Assembly: GCA_030041985.1 (NCBI GenBank)
Contig: JASIAM010000207.1
Location: forward strand, 1 to 37,506
Length of the DNA: 37,506 nucleotides
Direction: 5' to 3'
Source: Bryobacteraceae bacterium
GTDB taxonomy: Bacteria > Acidobacteriota > Terriglobia > Bryobacterales > Bryobacteraceae
Shown here in pieces: positions 6,988 to 16,640 of the stretch (position 1 is its first letter; the number at the start of each line of letters is the position of its first letter). A program made the translations under genes and the position numbers. The notes beneath the pieces are model-generated. The model had not been told where the DNA came from, ran no database searches, and was given only the letters and a program-made list of their open reading frames with translations.

Positions 6988-8430
6988 CTAGTAGACGCTG
7001 TCCAAAACCGCCTGGCAGACATACTCTTGCAGTTCCCACTTGGGCGCCAGGGTGAACGTCCGGGTGAACGTGTAGGGCTTGGTTAAGGCCTTCTGGTCTT
7101 CGATGGTGACATCGACATTCAAGTGACCCAGATCGGGCCGGCTGTAGCGTTCGGTCAGATGCATGGCTTCGCTGTGCGGCTTGCCGGTGGAATCGAGCCA
7201 GGTTTTGTCGTTAAAGCCTATGGTGTCGACCACGAGTGTGTCTCCATCCCACTTGCCAATCGACTGCCCAGTGTAGCTCTCGGGCTCGATATCCAGGTTG
7301 TGCTGCCGGCCATCCAGAAAGAACCGCCGGTAACTATGAGTGTTCGCTTGCCACAAAAGCAAGACTTCGTCCGGACGCTGGACAATCTTGTAGGGCTGCG
7401 GCGTAAGCCGAACCGCGCCATCCGGCAGGCAATAGCGCTCCGGATCATCCTTGCCTTTATTGGCTTTTCGCTCGTCATAGAGCTTCTGATAGGCGACTTG
7501 ATATGAGGGGTCGCCCGGCAGGCGAGTGCTGGTGGGAACCCAGACACCCTCCAGATCCACCTTGCCGTTTTCGGTTCGCGGAGTGGCTCCGGAAGGAGGC
7601 GCCGGGGCCTTGCGAGCCGCAGGCGCGTCTACCCCCTGGGCTTTGCGTCTCGCGGCTTCGGAATCAAGCTTGTAAGCCGCATTCAGGTGACCGGGGTCCT
7701 GATTGTTCTCGTTGCACACGTATTCGGTCATTTCGAAACTGGGCTCGAGCGTGGTGGTGCGGTGGAACGTCCAAGGTTCGGTAAAAACGCCGGGGTCGTC
7801 AATCGTATCGTCCATTTCCATGTTGCCGTAATCGATGCGATGGAAGCGCTCGATCAAGTGCATGGCCTTGGTGTGCGGTGTGCCTGGGAAATCGAACCAG
7901 GATTTTTCAAAGAAGCTTACAGTATCCACCACCAGTGTGTCGCCTTCCCAATGCGCGCGCGAGTCTCCGTAAAACGTCGGCTTCAAATCTTTGGGATGCG
8001 TGCTGCCATCGACGAAGAATTGCCGGTACATGTGGGTGTTGCCTTCGAAGAGCATCACCACGAGCTTGGGTGTAGCAAAGAAAGCGGTGTGATACGGAGC
8101 AGCGCGCGGGGGACCACCGGGCAGACAGCGCGCTTCATAATCCTCAGCGCCATTTTTGGCCTTCCGTTCCTCAACTACTTTGGCCGCCCACGGCAGCATG
8201 TGGGGACCCGATTGGCCACTGCCGCCGAAGCCGTTCCAGATGCCGGTGAGATCGGGATGGCCATCCGAGAGGCGTGGCAGCGGTCCCCCCGGACCTTTAC
8301 GCGCGCCGCGCCCGCGACCGCGGCCGGCCCGGCCGGCATCCACGGGCGAAGCGGGACCGGGATTCTGCGCCAGAGCGCTCGCTGCAGCGAAGGCTGCCAG
8401 CACAAAACACGCCGCCGTATACCTCATCAC
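6988..8430 (-). CDS. Secreted two-repeat protein of unknown function
   Basis: A 480-residue protein with a clear signal peptide (residues 1-21, ending ASALAQ), then a Gly/Arg-rich linker at about 34-50. Two homologous halves follow, about 55-245 and 285-475. Each half carries HPDLTGIW or VDLEGVW at its start, an NTH(M/S)YR(Q/R)FF(V/L)DG segment, an exact GDTLVVDT (163-170 and 396-403), an (E/S)AMHL(I/T)ER segment and a final EYVC. The duplication is visible directly. I recall the family as abundant in Acidobacteria, but know of no assigned activity. It follows the DUF6152 gene by 17 bases, and the pair forms an operon. Probable location is periplasmic or extracellular. Confidence 0.85.
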   Translation of the reverse strand: MMRYTAACFVLAAFAAASALAQNPGPASPVDAGRAGRGRGRGARKGPGGPLPRLSDGHPDLTGIWNGFGGSGQSGPHMLPWAAKVVEERKAKNGAEDYEARCLPGGPPRAAPYHTAFFATPKLVVMLFEGNTHMYRQFFVDGSTHPKDLKPTFYGDSRAHWEGDTLVVDTVSFFEKSWFDFPGTPHTKAMHLIERFHRIDYGNMEMDDTIDDPGVFTEPWTFHRTTTLEPSFEMTEYVCNENNQDPGHLNAAYKLDSEAARRKAQGVDAPAARKAPAPPSGATPRTENGKVDLEGVWVPTSTRLPGDPSYQVAYQKLYDERKANKGKDDPERYCLPDGAVRLTPQPYKIVQRPDEVLLLWQANTHSYRRFFLDGRQHNLDIEPESYTGQSIGKWDGDTLVVDTIGFNDKTWLDSTGKPHSEAMHLTERYSRPDLGHLNVDVTIEDQKALTKPYTFTRTFTLAPKWELQEYVCQAVLDSVY

Positions 8431-8447
8431 GATTCTCCTGTCTCGGA

Positions 8448-8846
8448 CTACTGAGGATTATCAGCCGCCGAACCGGCAAACACGCGCCGGCCATCCGGTA
8501 ACGTGACGCGCCGGGCGCTCGCTGTATTCGAACCGTCCTTCGCCGCTACGCCCTCGACAGTGACCTGGTCGCCTTCCTTGAGCGAATCTTTTCGCCAACC
8601 CTGCTTCAGCAGCACGGGTATGGCGCCCAACTCGAAGTTCCAGCTCGTCACTTTGCCATCCGCATCCTTTACGTCCACGTAGAAACGGGCATGAGGGTTC
8701 ATCCACTCCATCTTGGTCACCACGCCCGTGATTTTTACGGGCTTGTTCGTATCGTATTCGGCGGCGAACGAGTGGTGCGCCAGCATGGGCACCGCACCCA
8801 TCATCGCTGTAAGAACGGCCCCACAAATAACAGCACTTACTCTCAT
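8448..8846 (-). CDS. DUF6152 family secreted protein
   Basis: A 132-residue protein starting at ATG 8846, chosen because an AGGAGGAAAGG ribosome-binding stretch lies directly before it and because a signal peptide begins there (cleavage expected near MLAHHS). The mature part has the DUF6152 pattern: HHSFAAEYD, VVTKMEWMNPHARFYVDVKD, and an ELG-GWRKDSLKEGDQV core ending in AKDGSNTASA. The fold is probably a small beta-barrel of OB type; function is unknown. Family members often sit beside secreted proteins like the next gene, and the 17-base gap suggests the two act together outside the cytoplasm. A longer frame from 8915 lacks support. Confidence 0.85.
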   Translation of the reverse strand: MRVSAVICGAVLTAMMGAVPMLAHHSFAAEYDTNKPVKITGVVTKMEWMNPHARFYVDVKDADGKVTSWNFELGAIPVLLKQGWRKDSLKEGDQVTVEGVAAKDGSNTASARRVTLPDGRRVFAGSAADNPQ

Positions 8847-8953
8847 TTCCTTTCCTCCTTCGACGATGGCGAACGGCCACCGGCTGGAGAGGATGCTATC
8901 ACGCGCCGCGGGCATACGTCAACCTAACACCAACAGTTCCAACGTGCTACTGG

Positions 8954-10768
8954 CTACTCGCGCAGCAGCAGCAGGCGCGCGGGATCAAGGATGGCTGTCC
9001 AAGGTTGGGGCGTCTGGGAAAGGTCCGCCCAGGCGGCGTGCGCGATTTCCGCTTCGAGGTGTGGGCCGTCGCCCGGCTGCGGCGGGGTATGGAGGTGCAG
9101 ATACAAAGTTGTTTCGAAGGGAGATTCTACGTGGCGCACAAGCCAGCAGGGGAAGGCATTGGGCTCGGAGCTTTGGGGGGCGATGAGGACATGGTGTGCG
9201 CGGATTCCAACGAAGCTTGTGTCCCGCGCGACGTGGCCGGAAGCGCGCAGAGTGCAGTTCCAATCGGCCGCGCGAAGGGAATTATCCGCGACGCCGCTAA
9301 CGGTGGAGAAGTTTTTGCAGCCGGTCAGGCGGGCGACGGCGACCGATTGCGGGCGGGCGAAGATTTCGCGTTTTGGCCCCGCAGCCGCTACCGTGCCGTC
9401 TGTGAGAACGACCAGGTCCTCGCAAAAACGGTAAGCTTCGTCGCGATCGTGAGTGACGAAGACGGTGACACCGTGGTAGTGGCTCAGGATCTCCTTAAGT
9501 TGCTCTTCGAGATGACGGCGGAGATGCGGGTCGAGGGCGGAGAAGGGTTCGTCCAGCAGGAGCGCTTCCGGTTCCATGACCAGGGCGCGCGCCAGGGCGA
9601 CCCTTTGTTTCTGGCCGCCGGAAAGGGCTCCAGGATAGCGATCGAGCAATAATTCGATCTGCAAAGTGCGTGCCCATAGCCGAACGCGGTTGTGCCGCTC
9701 CTCGGCAGAGAGACGGTGGAGACCGAAGGCGATGTTGTCGCGTGCGGTAAGGTGCGGAAAAAGCGCGTAATCCTGGAAGACCAGGCCCACGCGGCGTTCG
9801 GCGGGAGAGAGGCAAACGCGGCTTTTGGAATCAAACAGTGTGCGGCTATTGAGAACCATGCGCCCGCTATCGGCGATTTCGAGTCCGGCGATAGAGCGCA
9901 GCGTGAGACTCTTGCCGGAGCCGGAAGCGCCCAGCAGTCCCAAAGCGCCACCGCTGGCAGTGAAGGCGACACGCAGATCGAAACCGGGGTAACGCTTTGT
10001 CAGATCGACATCCAACTCAGGAGGGTTGCCAGCGGGCGTGGCAGGGATGGGAAGGCTGGCTGACACGAGCGGCTCGGGCGCCAGGACAGCCAGGGCGGCG
10101 CTCGTGATGCGGCGCGTCCGGCCCCAATAGTTCATCAGGGCGATGGAGGCGAGCGAGATCCCCACGATGAGAATCACCCACGCCAGAGCGCGTTGCATAT
10201 CGCCATCTTCGGCCGCAAAAAACACGGCGATGGGCATGGTTTGGGTACGCCCTGGAATGTTGCCCGCAAGCATGAGGGTTGCGCCAAACTCGCCGAGCGA
10301 TCGGGCAAAGGCGAGAACCGTTCCGGCCAAGACGCCGGGCCACGCGAGCGGCAGGAGGATCCGCCGGAACACGCGCCATTCCCCGGCGCCGAGGGTGCGC
10401 GCCGCATCGAGCAGATTGGGATTGACTTGTTCGAAGGCGCCCAGCGTGGTGCGATACATCAGCGGAAAAGCGATCACCGTAGCGGTAATTACGGTTGCCG
10501 GCCACGAGAAGGCAATGGTGAGACCGATCTGCTCAAGGGCATGTCCGACGGAGCTCGCGCGTCCGAAGAGCAGCAACAGAAAAAATCCGACTACGGTGGG
10601 AGGCAGCACCAAGGGGAGCAGGAAGACGCCGTCAATGAGACCGTGCAGTTTTCCGTGATAGCGGCTCATGGCGCGCGCGGCGGCGAGGCCGAGAATGAAG
10701 GCGCAGGCGGTAGCCGCTGCCGAAGTCTTGAGCGAAATCCAGAGAGGTGCAAAGTCGGCGGGAATCAC
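8954..10768 (-). CDS. modBC: Molybdate ABC transporter, fused permease-ATPase (ModB-ModC)
   Basis: A 604-residue fusion of two transporter subunits normally encoded apart. Residues 1-220 are the ModB permease with about five membrane helices and the EAA-type coupling loop near 115-145 (DAARTLGAGEWRVFRRILLP). After a linker rich in Pro and Ala, residues 252-470 form the ModC ATPase: Walker A GASGSGKS at 280-287, signature LSGGQ at 382-386, and Walker B LLLDEP at 403-408. A C-terminal stretch of about 130 residues replaces or diverges from the usual TOBE (molybdate-binding) domain. The GTG start overlaps the modA stop (GTGA). The complex imports molybdate through the inner membrane. Tungstate is a possible alternative substrate. 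Confidence 0.94.
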   Translation of the reverse strand: MIPADFAPLWISLKTSAAATACAFILGLAAARAMSRYHGKLHGLIDGVFLLPLVLPPTVVGFFLLLLFGRASSVGHALEQIGLTIAFSWPATVITATVIAFPLMYRTTLGAFEQVNPNLLDAARTLGAGEWRVFRRILLPLAWPGVLAGTVLAFARSLGEFGATLMLAGNIPGRTQTMPIAVFFAAEDGDMQRALAWVILIVGISLASIALMNYWGRTRRITSAALAVLAPEPLVSASLPIPATPAGNPPELDVDLTKRYPGFDLRVAFTASGGALGLLGASGSGKSLTLRSIAGLEIADSGRMVLNSRTLFDSKSRVCLSPAERRVGLVFQDYALFPHLTARDNIAFGLHRLSAEERHNRVRLWARTLQIELLLDRYPGALSGGQKQRVALARALVMEPEALLLDEPFSALDPHLRRHLEEQLKEILSHYHGVTVFVTHDRDEAYRFCEDLVVLTDGTVAAAGPKREIFARPQSVAVARLTGCKNFSTVSGVADNSLRAADWNCTLRASGHVARDTSFVGIRAHHVLIAPQSSEPNAFPCWLVRHVESPFETTLYLHLHTPPQPGDGPHLEAEIAHAAWADLSQTPQPWTAILDPARLLLLRE

Positions 10769-11535
10769 TGGACTACGGTGGTGAATCCCAGACGCGCGAA
10801 GACGGCACGCGCCTGCGAGCTTCCCAAAAACGCGACGAACGCTCTTGCTAGGGAGGAATTGCGGCTATTCTTGAGGACGGCGGCCGGATAGACCACCGGT
10901 TTGTGACTCGAATCGGGGGCGGTAGCCACCACGCGGACCTTCGGGGACAGGCGCGCATCGGTGGCGTAGACGATGCCGGCATCGGCATTGCCGGTTTCGA
11001 CATAGGTAAGCACCTGGCGCACGTCCTTGGCGAGGACCAGTTTACCTTGAACCGCCTGCCAGAGATGCAAGGACAGGAGCACCTGGCGGCCATAGTTGCC
11101 CGCAGGCACGCTGCCAGGGTCTCCGAGGGCGATCAATTTCACGGTGCTACTAGTCAGGCCATCGAACGAGTTCAGGCTGGCGCCGCCCGGCGCGGCAATC
11201 AGCACTACCTGGTTGCGCAGAAGATCGATCCGCGTGTCGTTCTGTATGAGGCCTTTGGCGGCCAATTGGTCCATTTGCTGCGTCGCGGCCGAAAGGAACA
11301 CGTCTACCGGTGCGCCGTGTTCGATCTGCTGCTCCAGTGTGCCGGAGCCGCCGAAGTTGAAGGTAACTTTTGCGGGAGCGTGCGAGCGTTCGAAAGCGGG
11401 GCCGAGTTCCTGCATGGCATCCTGCAAACTGGCGGCGACGGAGATGGTGAGGGTAGAGGTTTCGGGCCGGGAACAGCCCACCGTGATCGAGATGGCAATC
11501 AGGATAAGCTGCAGTACCGGCCCGTGCCGACGCAT
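10765..11535 (-). CDS. modA: Molybdate-binding periplasmic protein
   Basis: A 256-residue solute-binding protein. The N-terminus has a hydrophobic stretch ending ITVGC, so Cys21 may be lipid-modified, though the lipobox is not ideal. ModA hallmarks follow: LTISVAASLQDAM, FNFGGSGTLEQQIEHGAPVDVFLSA, and a C-terminal half with GDPGSVPAGNYGRQ and ETGNADAGIVYATDA. It captures molybdate outside the inner membrane and hands it to ModBC. ATG 11535 is chosen because the signal sequence begins there; a frame reaching back into anmK is not credible, and ATG 11559 is a minor alternative. It overlaps modBC by 4 bases and follows anmK by 32 bases. Confidence 0.93.
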   Translation of the reverse strand: MRRHGPVLQLILIAISITVGCSRPETSTLTISVAASLQDAMQELGPAFERSHAPAKVTFNFGGSGTLEQQIEHGAPVDVFLSAATQQMDQLAAKGLIQNDTRIDLLRNQVVLIAAPGGASLNSFDGLTSSTVKLIALGDPGSVPAGNYGRQVLLSLHLWQAVQGKLVLAKDVRQVLTYVETGNADAGIVYATDARLSPKVRVVATAPDSSHKPVVYPAAVLKNSRNSSLARAFVAFLGSSQARAVFARLGFTTVVQ

Positions 11536-11567
11536 GGCATTGTTATTATTGCACGACATCGTCCTGT

Positions 11568-12626
11568 TTACGGTGTGATGCTGCCCAGCACTGCGGCGTG
11601 GCGCGCGCCGGTGGCGGAAGGCAGATTGGCGGGCCTTTTCCGCCAGGTTTCGTGGGCCAAAACGGCGAACGCGATGGCCTCTTTGGCATCGGGATCGATG
11701 CCGTAATCGGCGGAAGTGGCGATACACATTTGGGGCACGAACGCGGCCATTTGCGCCATGAGCTGGCGGTTGTGGACACCGCCGCCGGAAACGATGAGAT
11801 CGCCCGTAATTCCGTCGAGAGCGCGGGCAATGGTGGCCGCGGTGAGCGCGGTGGCGGTAGCGATCAGGTTGGGGAATGAGTTTTCCGCACGCTTCATTTG
11901 TTCGACAAAAGGCGCGCCGTATTGCTCGCGGCCTGCGCTTTTGGGGGGCCGCTTGCGGTAATAGGGATCACGGAGCAGACTTTGCAACAACGCCCGGTTG
12001 ATCCCGCCTGTGGCTGCGATGCGGCCATCGCGGTCGTAGTTCTCGCGGCCCTTGGTAAATTCGCGGACCAGGGCATCGATCACCATATTGCCGGGGCCGG
12101 TATCGAAAGCTTTCACATCCTCCGGCCGGGCGGCGGGAGGAATGACGGTGATATTGGCGATGCCGCCGATATTGAGTGCGACACGCGTGCGCGTAGGGCG
12201 CCGGAACAGCAGGTAATCCAGGTAGGGCACAAGCGGCGCGCCTTCGCCGCCGGCGGCAATGTCGCGCGCGCGAAAATTGGAAACTACCGGCACACCGGTG
12301 CGTTCGGCCACTATGGCCGGTTCGCCGATTTGCAGCGTGTGGGCGCCTCCTTCGTGAAAGATAGTCTGGCCGTGGCATCCGATGAGATCGACTGGCCCGA
12401 ATCGCTTGATCGCATCGAGCACCACGCGCGCGTACAGGTCACCGAGCACAAAGTTGAGCTGCGAAATGCGCGCTGCGTCGAGATCACCCAGGAGCGCGAT
12501 GCGTGTGGCTGCGGGATAGGGAGTGGAGCGAAAGCCGAGCGTGCGGACGCGGCGGCCGCGAATTTCGACGACTGCAACGTCGATGCCATCGAGCGAGGTG
12601 CCGCTCATGATGCCGGCGACTTTCAT
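11568..12626 (-). CDS. anmK: Anhydro-N-acetylmuramic acid kinase
   Basis: A 352-residue kinase of the ASKHA fold that phosphorylates and opens 1,6-anhydro-MurNAc during cell-wall recycling in the cytoplasm. Diagnostic motifs are MSGTSLDGID at residues 7-16, IGCHGQTIFHE, NIGGIANIT, FDTGPGNMVIDALV and the C-terminal VSGGGVHN. ATG 12626 is the natural start because the family begins with the GTSLDG strand; the longer frame from 12674 reads through the upstream repeat. The gene is followed closely by modA-modBC, with no obvious functional link. Confidence 0.95.
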   Translation of the reverse strand: MKVAGIMSGTSLDGIDVAVVEIRGRRVRTLGFRSTPYPAATRIALLGDLDAARISQLNFVLGDLYARVVLDAIKRFGPVDLIGCHGQTIFHEGGAHTLQIGEPAIVAERTGVPVVSNFRARDIAAGGEGAPLVPYLDYLLFRRPTRTRVALNIGGIANITVIPPAARPEDVKAFDTGPGNMVIDALVREFTKGRENYDRDGRIAATGGINRALLQSLLRDPYYRKRPPKSAGREQYGAPFVEQMKRAENSFPNLIATATALTAATIARALDGITGDLIVSGGGVHNRQLMAQMAAFVPQMCIATSADYGIDPDAKEAIAFAVLAHETWRKRPANLPSATGARHAAVLGSITP

Positions 12627-12741
12627 AGAAGCGTGGACTTCACCACAGAGACACAGAGACACGGAGGAAGGCAAGATTCAAAATCCAAACCTGAGGTCAC
12701 AGCGGAGGCAGAGGACACAGAGATTGGGGGGCTCTGGATTT
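12627..12741. repeat. Degenerate CACAGAG-type intergenic repeat
   Basis: Between mutS and anmK, 12639-12667 reads as overlapping copies of CACAGAGA ending in CACGGAGG. A second, looser set (CACAGCGGAGGCAGAGG, then CACAGAGA) lies at 12698-12724. Elements with this CACAGAG unit occur between genes in many environmental bacteria, as I recall. No coding potential is evident. Confidence 0.6.
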
Positions 12742-15336
12742 TCATTGATTATTGAGTTCTTTCTGGAGGTCTGCGAGGAGTTGCAGGGCTTCAATGGGGC
12801 GAAGGTTATCTAAGTCCAGAGAGCGGAGGCGATCGGCGAGCTGGTAGCCGAGCGGTTCGAAGAGCTGGATTTGGACGGGCAGTTCGGGCACGTCAGAAGC
12901 TTGATCCACGAGGGCACGCTCGCTGCGCTCGTGGAGTTTTAGAACTTCACGCGCGCGCTCGATGACGCTTAGGGGAAGGCCCGCCAGACGCGCTACCTCG
13001 ATGCCATAGCTGCGGTCGGCTTTGCCCGGTTCGACTTTATGCAGGAAAATTACCTGGTCGCCCGACTCTTTCACCGAGACCCGCAGATTGCGCACGCCTT
13101 CAAGCTGATCGGCAAGTTCGGTGAGTTCGTGGTAGTGAGTGGCGAACAGGGTTTTCGCGCGGGTGATGGAGTGGATCTGCTCGACCACGGCCCAGGCGAG
13201 CGCAAGGCCATCATAGGTGGCAGTGCCGCGTCCGATTTCATCGAGCACGATGAAGCTGCGCGGGCTGGCGGTATTGAGAATGACGGCGGTCTCGGTCATT
13301 TCCACCATGAAGGTGGAGCGGCCGCGGGAGAGATTGTCGGAAGCGCCGATGCGGGTAAAAATGCGGTCAATCAGCGGCAGGTGCGCGGATTCGGCGGGAA
13401 CAAACGAACCCATTTGCGCCATGATGGCGATGAGCGCTGCCTGGCGGAGATAGGTGGATTTGCCGCCCATGTTGGGGCCGGTGATGATGGCGATGAGGCC
13501 GGCGCCGTGGTTGAGATAGAGGTCGTTGGGGATGAAGCGAGCAGCTTCCTGTTGGGCGAGCTGCTCGATCACCGGATGGCGGCCCGCCAGGATCCGCATT
13601 TCGCCGTCATCGGAAAACGTGGGCCGGGTATAGCGGTTTTCGGCCGCTACCTGGGCAAGCGCAGCGGTGACGTCCAGTTCGGCGACAGCGGCGGCGGTGG
13701 CGCGGACGCGCTGCGCCTGGGCGGCTACGGATTGGCGGAGCTGGGCGAACAGGTCCTTCTCGAGCGAGAGGATTTTCTCTTCAGCATCGAGTACTTTGCG
13801 TTCGTAGTCCTTTAATTCGGGGGTGGTGAAGCGCTCGGCGTTGGCGAGCGTCTGTTTGCGCTCGTAATCGGCGGGAACGAGGGGCAGATTGGGCCGCGTG
13901 ATTTCGATGTAATAACCGAAGACGTTGTTGAAGCGGACTTTGAGCGACTGGATGCCGGTGCGTTGGCGTTCGCGGGCTTCGATCTGGGCGATGTATTGGC
14001 GGCCGTTGCGGCTCAGATCGCGCAGCTCGTCGAGATCGGGATGGAAGCCCTGGCGAATGGCGCCGCCATCGGCGATGGAAAGCGGCGGCTCATCGGCAAT
14101 GGCTTCGAGAATGAGGCTGGTGACATCAGGAAGGGGGTCGAGATTGGCGGGCGAAAGCGCCGGCCCCACGTTGGAAAGGAGTTGCCGGAGCGCGGGGATT
14201 TTTTCGAGGGATTTACCGAGGGCGAGCATGTCGCGCGGCCCGGCGGTGCCCAAGGTCACGCGGGCCAAGAGTCTTTCCATATCCAGAATGCCGGCGAGCT
14301 GTTTGCGTACCTCGGCGCGCAGGATGGTTTGGGAGATCATTTCGCCTGTGGCTTGGAGGCGCCGTTCGATTTCGGCGCGGTCCATGGAGGGGCGCAGGAG
14401 GCGTTGGCGCAGCAGGCGGGCGCCCATCCCGGTTTGGGTTTGATCTATCACGGCGAGCAGCGTGGCGATGGGCTGGGGGCCGGACGCATCGGCGGCGAAT
14501 AGCGGCTCGACCAGTTCCAGGTTGCGCACAGTGACGGAGTCGAGCACCATGAAATCGGATCGATCGTAGAAGGTGGGCCGGTCGAGGTGATCGAGCGCGC
14601 CGCGCTGGGTGTCGCGCAGGTAATGGAGGATGGCGCCGGATGCGCCGGCAGCAGCAAGGCGATTGGCCAATCCGCAGCCATCGAGGGAAAGCAATTGGAA
14701 GTGGTCGCGGAGGGTGCGATCGGCGTAATCGGGCGTGAAGATCCAATCCTCGAGTTCGGTGCGGACGTAGCGCGCGCCTGCGGGCTCGGTCCCTGGAAGA
14801 GGCAGGCCGGCGGGAAACAGCACTTCGCGCGCGCCCAGATTTTCGAGAGCGCCCGGAAGCTCCGCCGGATCGAGTTCGGTGACACGAAATTCGCCGGTGG
14901 AGATATCGACGTGGGCGAGGCCGGTGCGCGAACCGGCGCGTGCTACAGCAGCGAGGTAATTGTTTTCGCGCGGGCGGATGAGGGCCGCATCCATAACCGT
15001 GCCAGGTGTTACGACGCGGGTGATTTCCCGTTTGACCAGCTTTTTCGCGAAGCGGGGGTCCTCCATCTGGTCGCAGATGGCGACGCGATGGCCCTTCTGA
15101 ATCAAACGGGCAATGTAGCCTTCAGCGGCGTGGTATGGCACGCCGCACATGGGGATGGCAGCGCCCTTTTCCTTGTTGCGGGAGGTGAGGGTGATTTCCA
15201 GTTCGCGCGCCGCAGTGACGGCGTCTTCGAAGAACAGCTCGTAGAAATCGCCCAGGCGAAACAGCAGCAGCATGCCGGGAACCTGCTGTTTGATGCTGTT
15301 GTACTGGCGCATCAAGGGCGTGGAAGCGTCAGACAT
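12742..15336 (-). CDS. mutS: DNA mismatch repair protein MutS
   Basis: An 864-residue mismatch-recognition ATPase. The N-terminal mismatch-binding Phe-X-Glu is F31-Y32-E33 in FRLGDFYELFFEDA. The connector, lever and clamp domains follow, with the clamp segment FNNVFGYYIEITRPN. The ATPase carries Walker A GPNMGGKST at 620-628 and Walker B with D699-E700 in VLDEIGRGTATYDG, plus the ATHYHEL histidine loop. Length and all key residues match functional MutS of the MutS1 type. No mutL is seen nearby. The C-terminal residues after about 815 are the usual variable tail. Confidence 0.97.
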   Translation of the reverse strand: MSDASTPLMRQYNSIKQQVPGMLLLFRLGDFYELFFEDAVTAARELEITLTSRNKEKGAAIPMCGVPYHAAEGYIARLIQKGHRVAICDQMEDPRFAKKLVKREITRVVTPGTVMDAALIRPRENNYLAAVARAGSRTGLAHVDISTGEFRVTELDPAELPGALENLGAREVLFPAGLPLPGTEPAGARYVRTELEDWIFTPDYADRTLRDHFQLLSLDGCGLANRLAAAGASGAILHYLRDTQRGALDHLDRPTFYDRSDFMVLDSVTVRNLELVEPLFAADASGPQPIATLLAVIDQTQTGMGARLLRQRLLRPSMDRAEIERRLQATGEMISQTILRAEVRKQLAGILDMERLLARVTLGTAGPRDMLALGKSLEKIPALRQLLSNVGPALSPANLDPLPDVTSLILEAIADEPPLSIADGGAIRQGFHPDLDELRDLSRNGRQYIAQIEARERQRTGIQSLKVRFNNVFGYYIEITRPNLPLVPADYERKQTLANAERFTTPELKDYERKVLDAEEKILSLEKDLFAQLRQSVAAQAQRVRATAAAVAELDVTAALAQVAAENRYTRPTFSDDGEMRILAGRHPVIEQLAQQEAARFIPNDLYLNHGAGLIAIITGPNMGGKSTYLRQAALIAIMAQMGSFVPAESAHLPLIDRIFTRIGASDNLSRGRSTFMVEMTETAVILNTASPRSFIVLDEIGRGTATYDGLALAWAVVEQIHSITRAKTLFATHYHELTELADQLEGVRNLRVSVKESGDQVIFLHKVEPGKADRSYGIEVARLAGLPLSVIERAREVLKLHERSERALVDQASDVPELPVQIQLFEPLGYQLADRLRSLDLDNLRPIEALQLLADLQKELNNQ

Positions 15337-15356
15337 AGGGGCCGGGGGCCAGCGGA

Positions 15357-16640
15357 TTATGCATAGATGCCACGGAGTTTGATGGCGAAGGCAACACGAT
15401 CGAGGGCCAGCATGTAGGCGGCGATGCGGTTGTTGACGTTATGAGTTTGCGCGTATTGCACTACGGCATCGAAGCTCTCGTGCATGATCTCTTCAAGGCG
15501 CTGGTTGACCAGTCGCTCGTTCCAGAAGAAGCCCTGGCGATCTTGCACCCACTCGAAGTAGGAAACAGTGACGCCGCCCGCATTGGCCAGGATATCGGGA
15601 ATCACAAAAATGCGTTTTTCGGCGAGGATCTCATCCGCCAAAGGGGTGGTGGGACCGTTGGCGCCCTCGCACAGGATTTGGCAACGCAAACGGGCGGCGT
15701 TGGCGGAAGTGATGACATTTTCGGTGGCCGCGGGCAGTAGCACATCGCACTCCAGGAACATGGCCTCTTCGCGATCCATATCCTCGCCGCCGGAGAAACC
15801 GGCGATGGAGCCGGTTTCCTTGCGGTGGGCTGCGAGCGCCGGAATATCGATGCCGCGTGGGTTGTAAACTGCGCCATCAAATTCGATGACTCCGATGATG
15901 CGGAAGCCTTTGGCTGCCATGAGCCGCGCCGCCATGCCACCTACGTTGCCGTAGCCCTGAATGACCACACGGCAGGTTTCGGGGGTCAAATGGAAGCGGT
16001 CGAGCGCCTTCAAGGTGACCATCATGCAGCCGCGCCCGGTGGCTTCCAGGCGGCCACGCGAGCCGCCGAGCGAGAGAGGCTTGCCGGTGACGACGGCCGT
16101 GACGGTGTGGCGCGCGTGCATGGAATATGTATCCATGATCCACGCCATTACCTTCTCATTGGTATTGACGTCGGGAGCAGGGACATCGCGTTCCGGTCCG
16201 ATGAAATCGATGATCTCGGCAGCATAGCGGCGGGTGAGTTTCTCCAGTTCGGCGTCGGAAAGCAGGTTGGGATCGCAAATCACGCCGCCTTTGCCGCCGC
16301 CAAAGGGAATATTGACGACAGCGCATTTCCAGGTCATCCAGGAGGCGAGGGCCCGCACTTCATCCAGGGTGACATCGGGGGCGAAACGGATGCCGCCTTT
16401 GGCTGGCCCGCGCGCGATGGAGTGTTGCACGCGGTAGCCGGTGAATACTTCGAGACGCCCGTCATCGAGCTGGACCGGAATGTTGACGGTTATTTCCCGG
16501 GCTGGTGAGCGCAGGACTTTGCGCAGGCCGTCATCGAGCCGGAGCCGCATGGCAGCTTCATCAAAGCGGGCTTCGGCGGCCAGCCAAGGATTCTTTTCGT
16601 TTTCGGTAGAGATGGGGGGGGGAGCAGTCAGCGTGGACAA
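15357..16640 (-). CDS. gdhA: Glutamate dehydrogenase (Glu/Leu/Phe/Val dehydrogenase family)
   Basis: A 427-residue hexameric-type enzyme that interconverts glutamate and 2-oxoglutarate plus ammonia. The lysines of the active site are K81 in [10 protein letters not shown]105 in MTWKCAVVN and K117 in GGGKGGV, with the same 24- and 12-residue spacing as in known GDHs. The Rossmann motif GYGNVGG lies in the second half. [10 protein letters not shown] and [14 protein letters not shown] are further family marks, and the overall form is that of NAD-linked bacterial and archaeal enzymes. The start is TTG 16640, with GGAGG at 16650-16654 spaced 9 bases. The gene stands 20 bases upstream of mutS on the same strand. 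Confidence 0.95.
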   Translation of the reverse strand: MSTLTAPPPISTENEKNPWLAAEARFDEAAMRLRLDDGLRKVLRSPAREITVNIPVQLDDGRLEVFTGYRVQHSIARGPAKGGIRFAPDVTLDEVRALASWMTWKCAVVNIPFGGGKGGVICDPNLLSDAELEKLTRRYAAEIIDFIGPERDVPAPDVNTNEKVMAWIMDTYSMHARHTVTAVVTGKPLSLGGSRGRLEATGRGCMMVTLKALDRFHLTPETCRVVIQGYGNVGGMAARLMAAKGFRIIGVIEFDGAVYNPRGIDIPALAAHRKETGSIAGFSGGEDMDREEAMFLECDVLLPAATENVITSANAARLRCQILCEGANGPTTPLADEILAEKRIFVIPDILANAGGVTVSYFEWVQDRQGFFWNERLVNQRLEEIMHESFDAVVQYAQTHNVNNRIAAYMLALDRVAFAIKLRGIYA

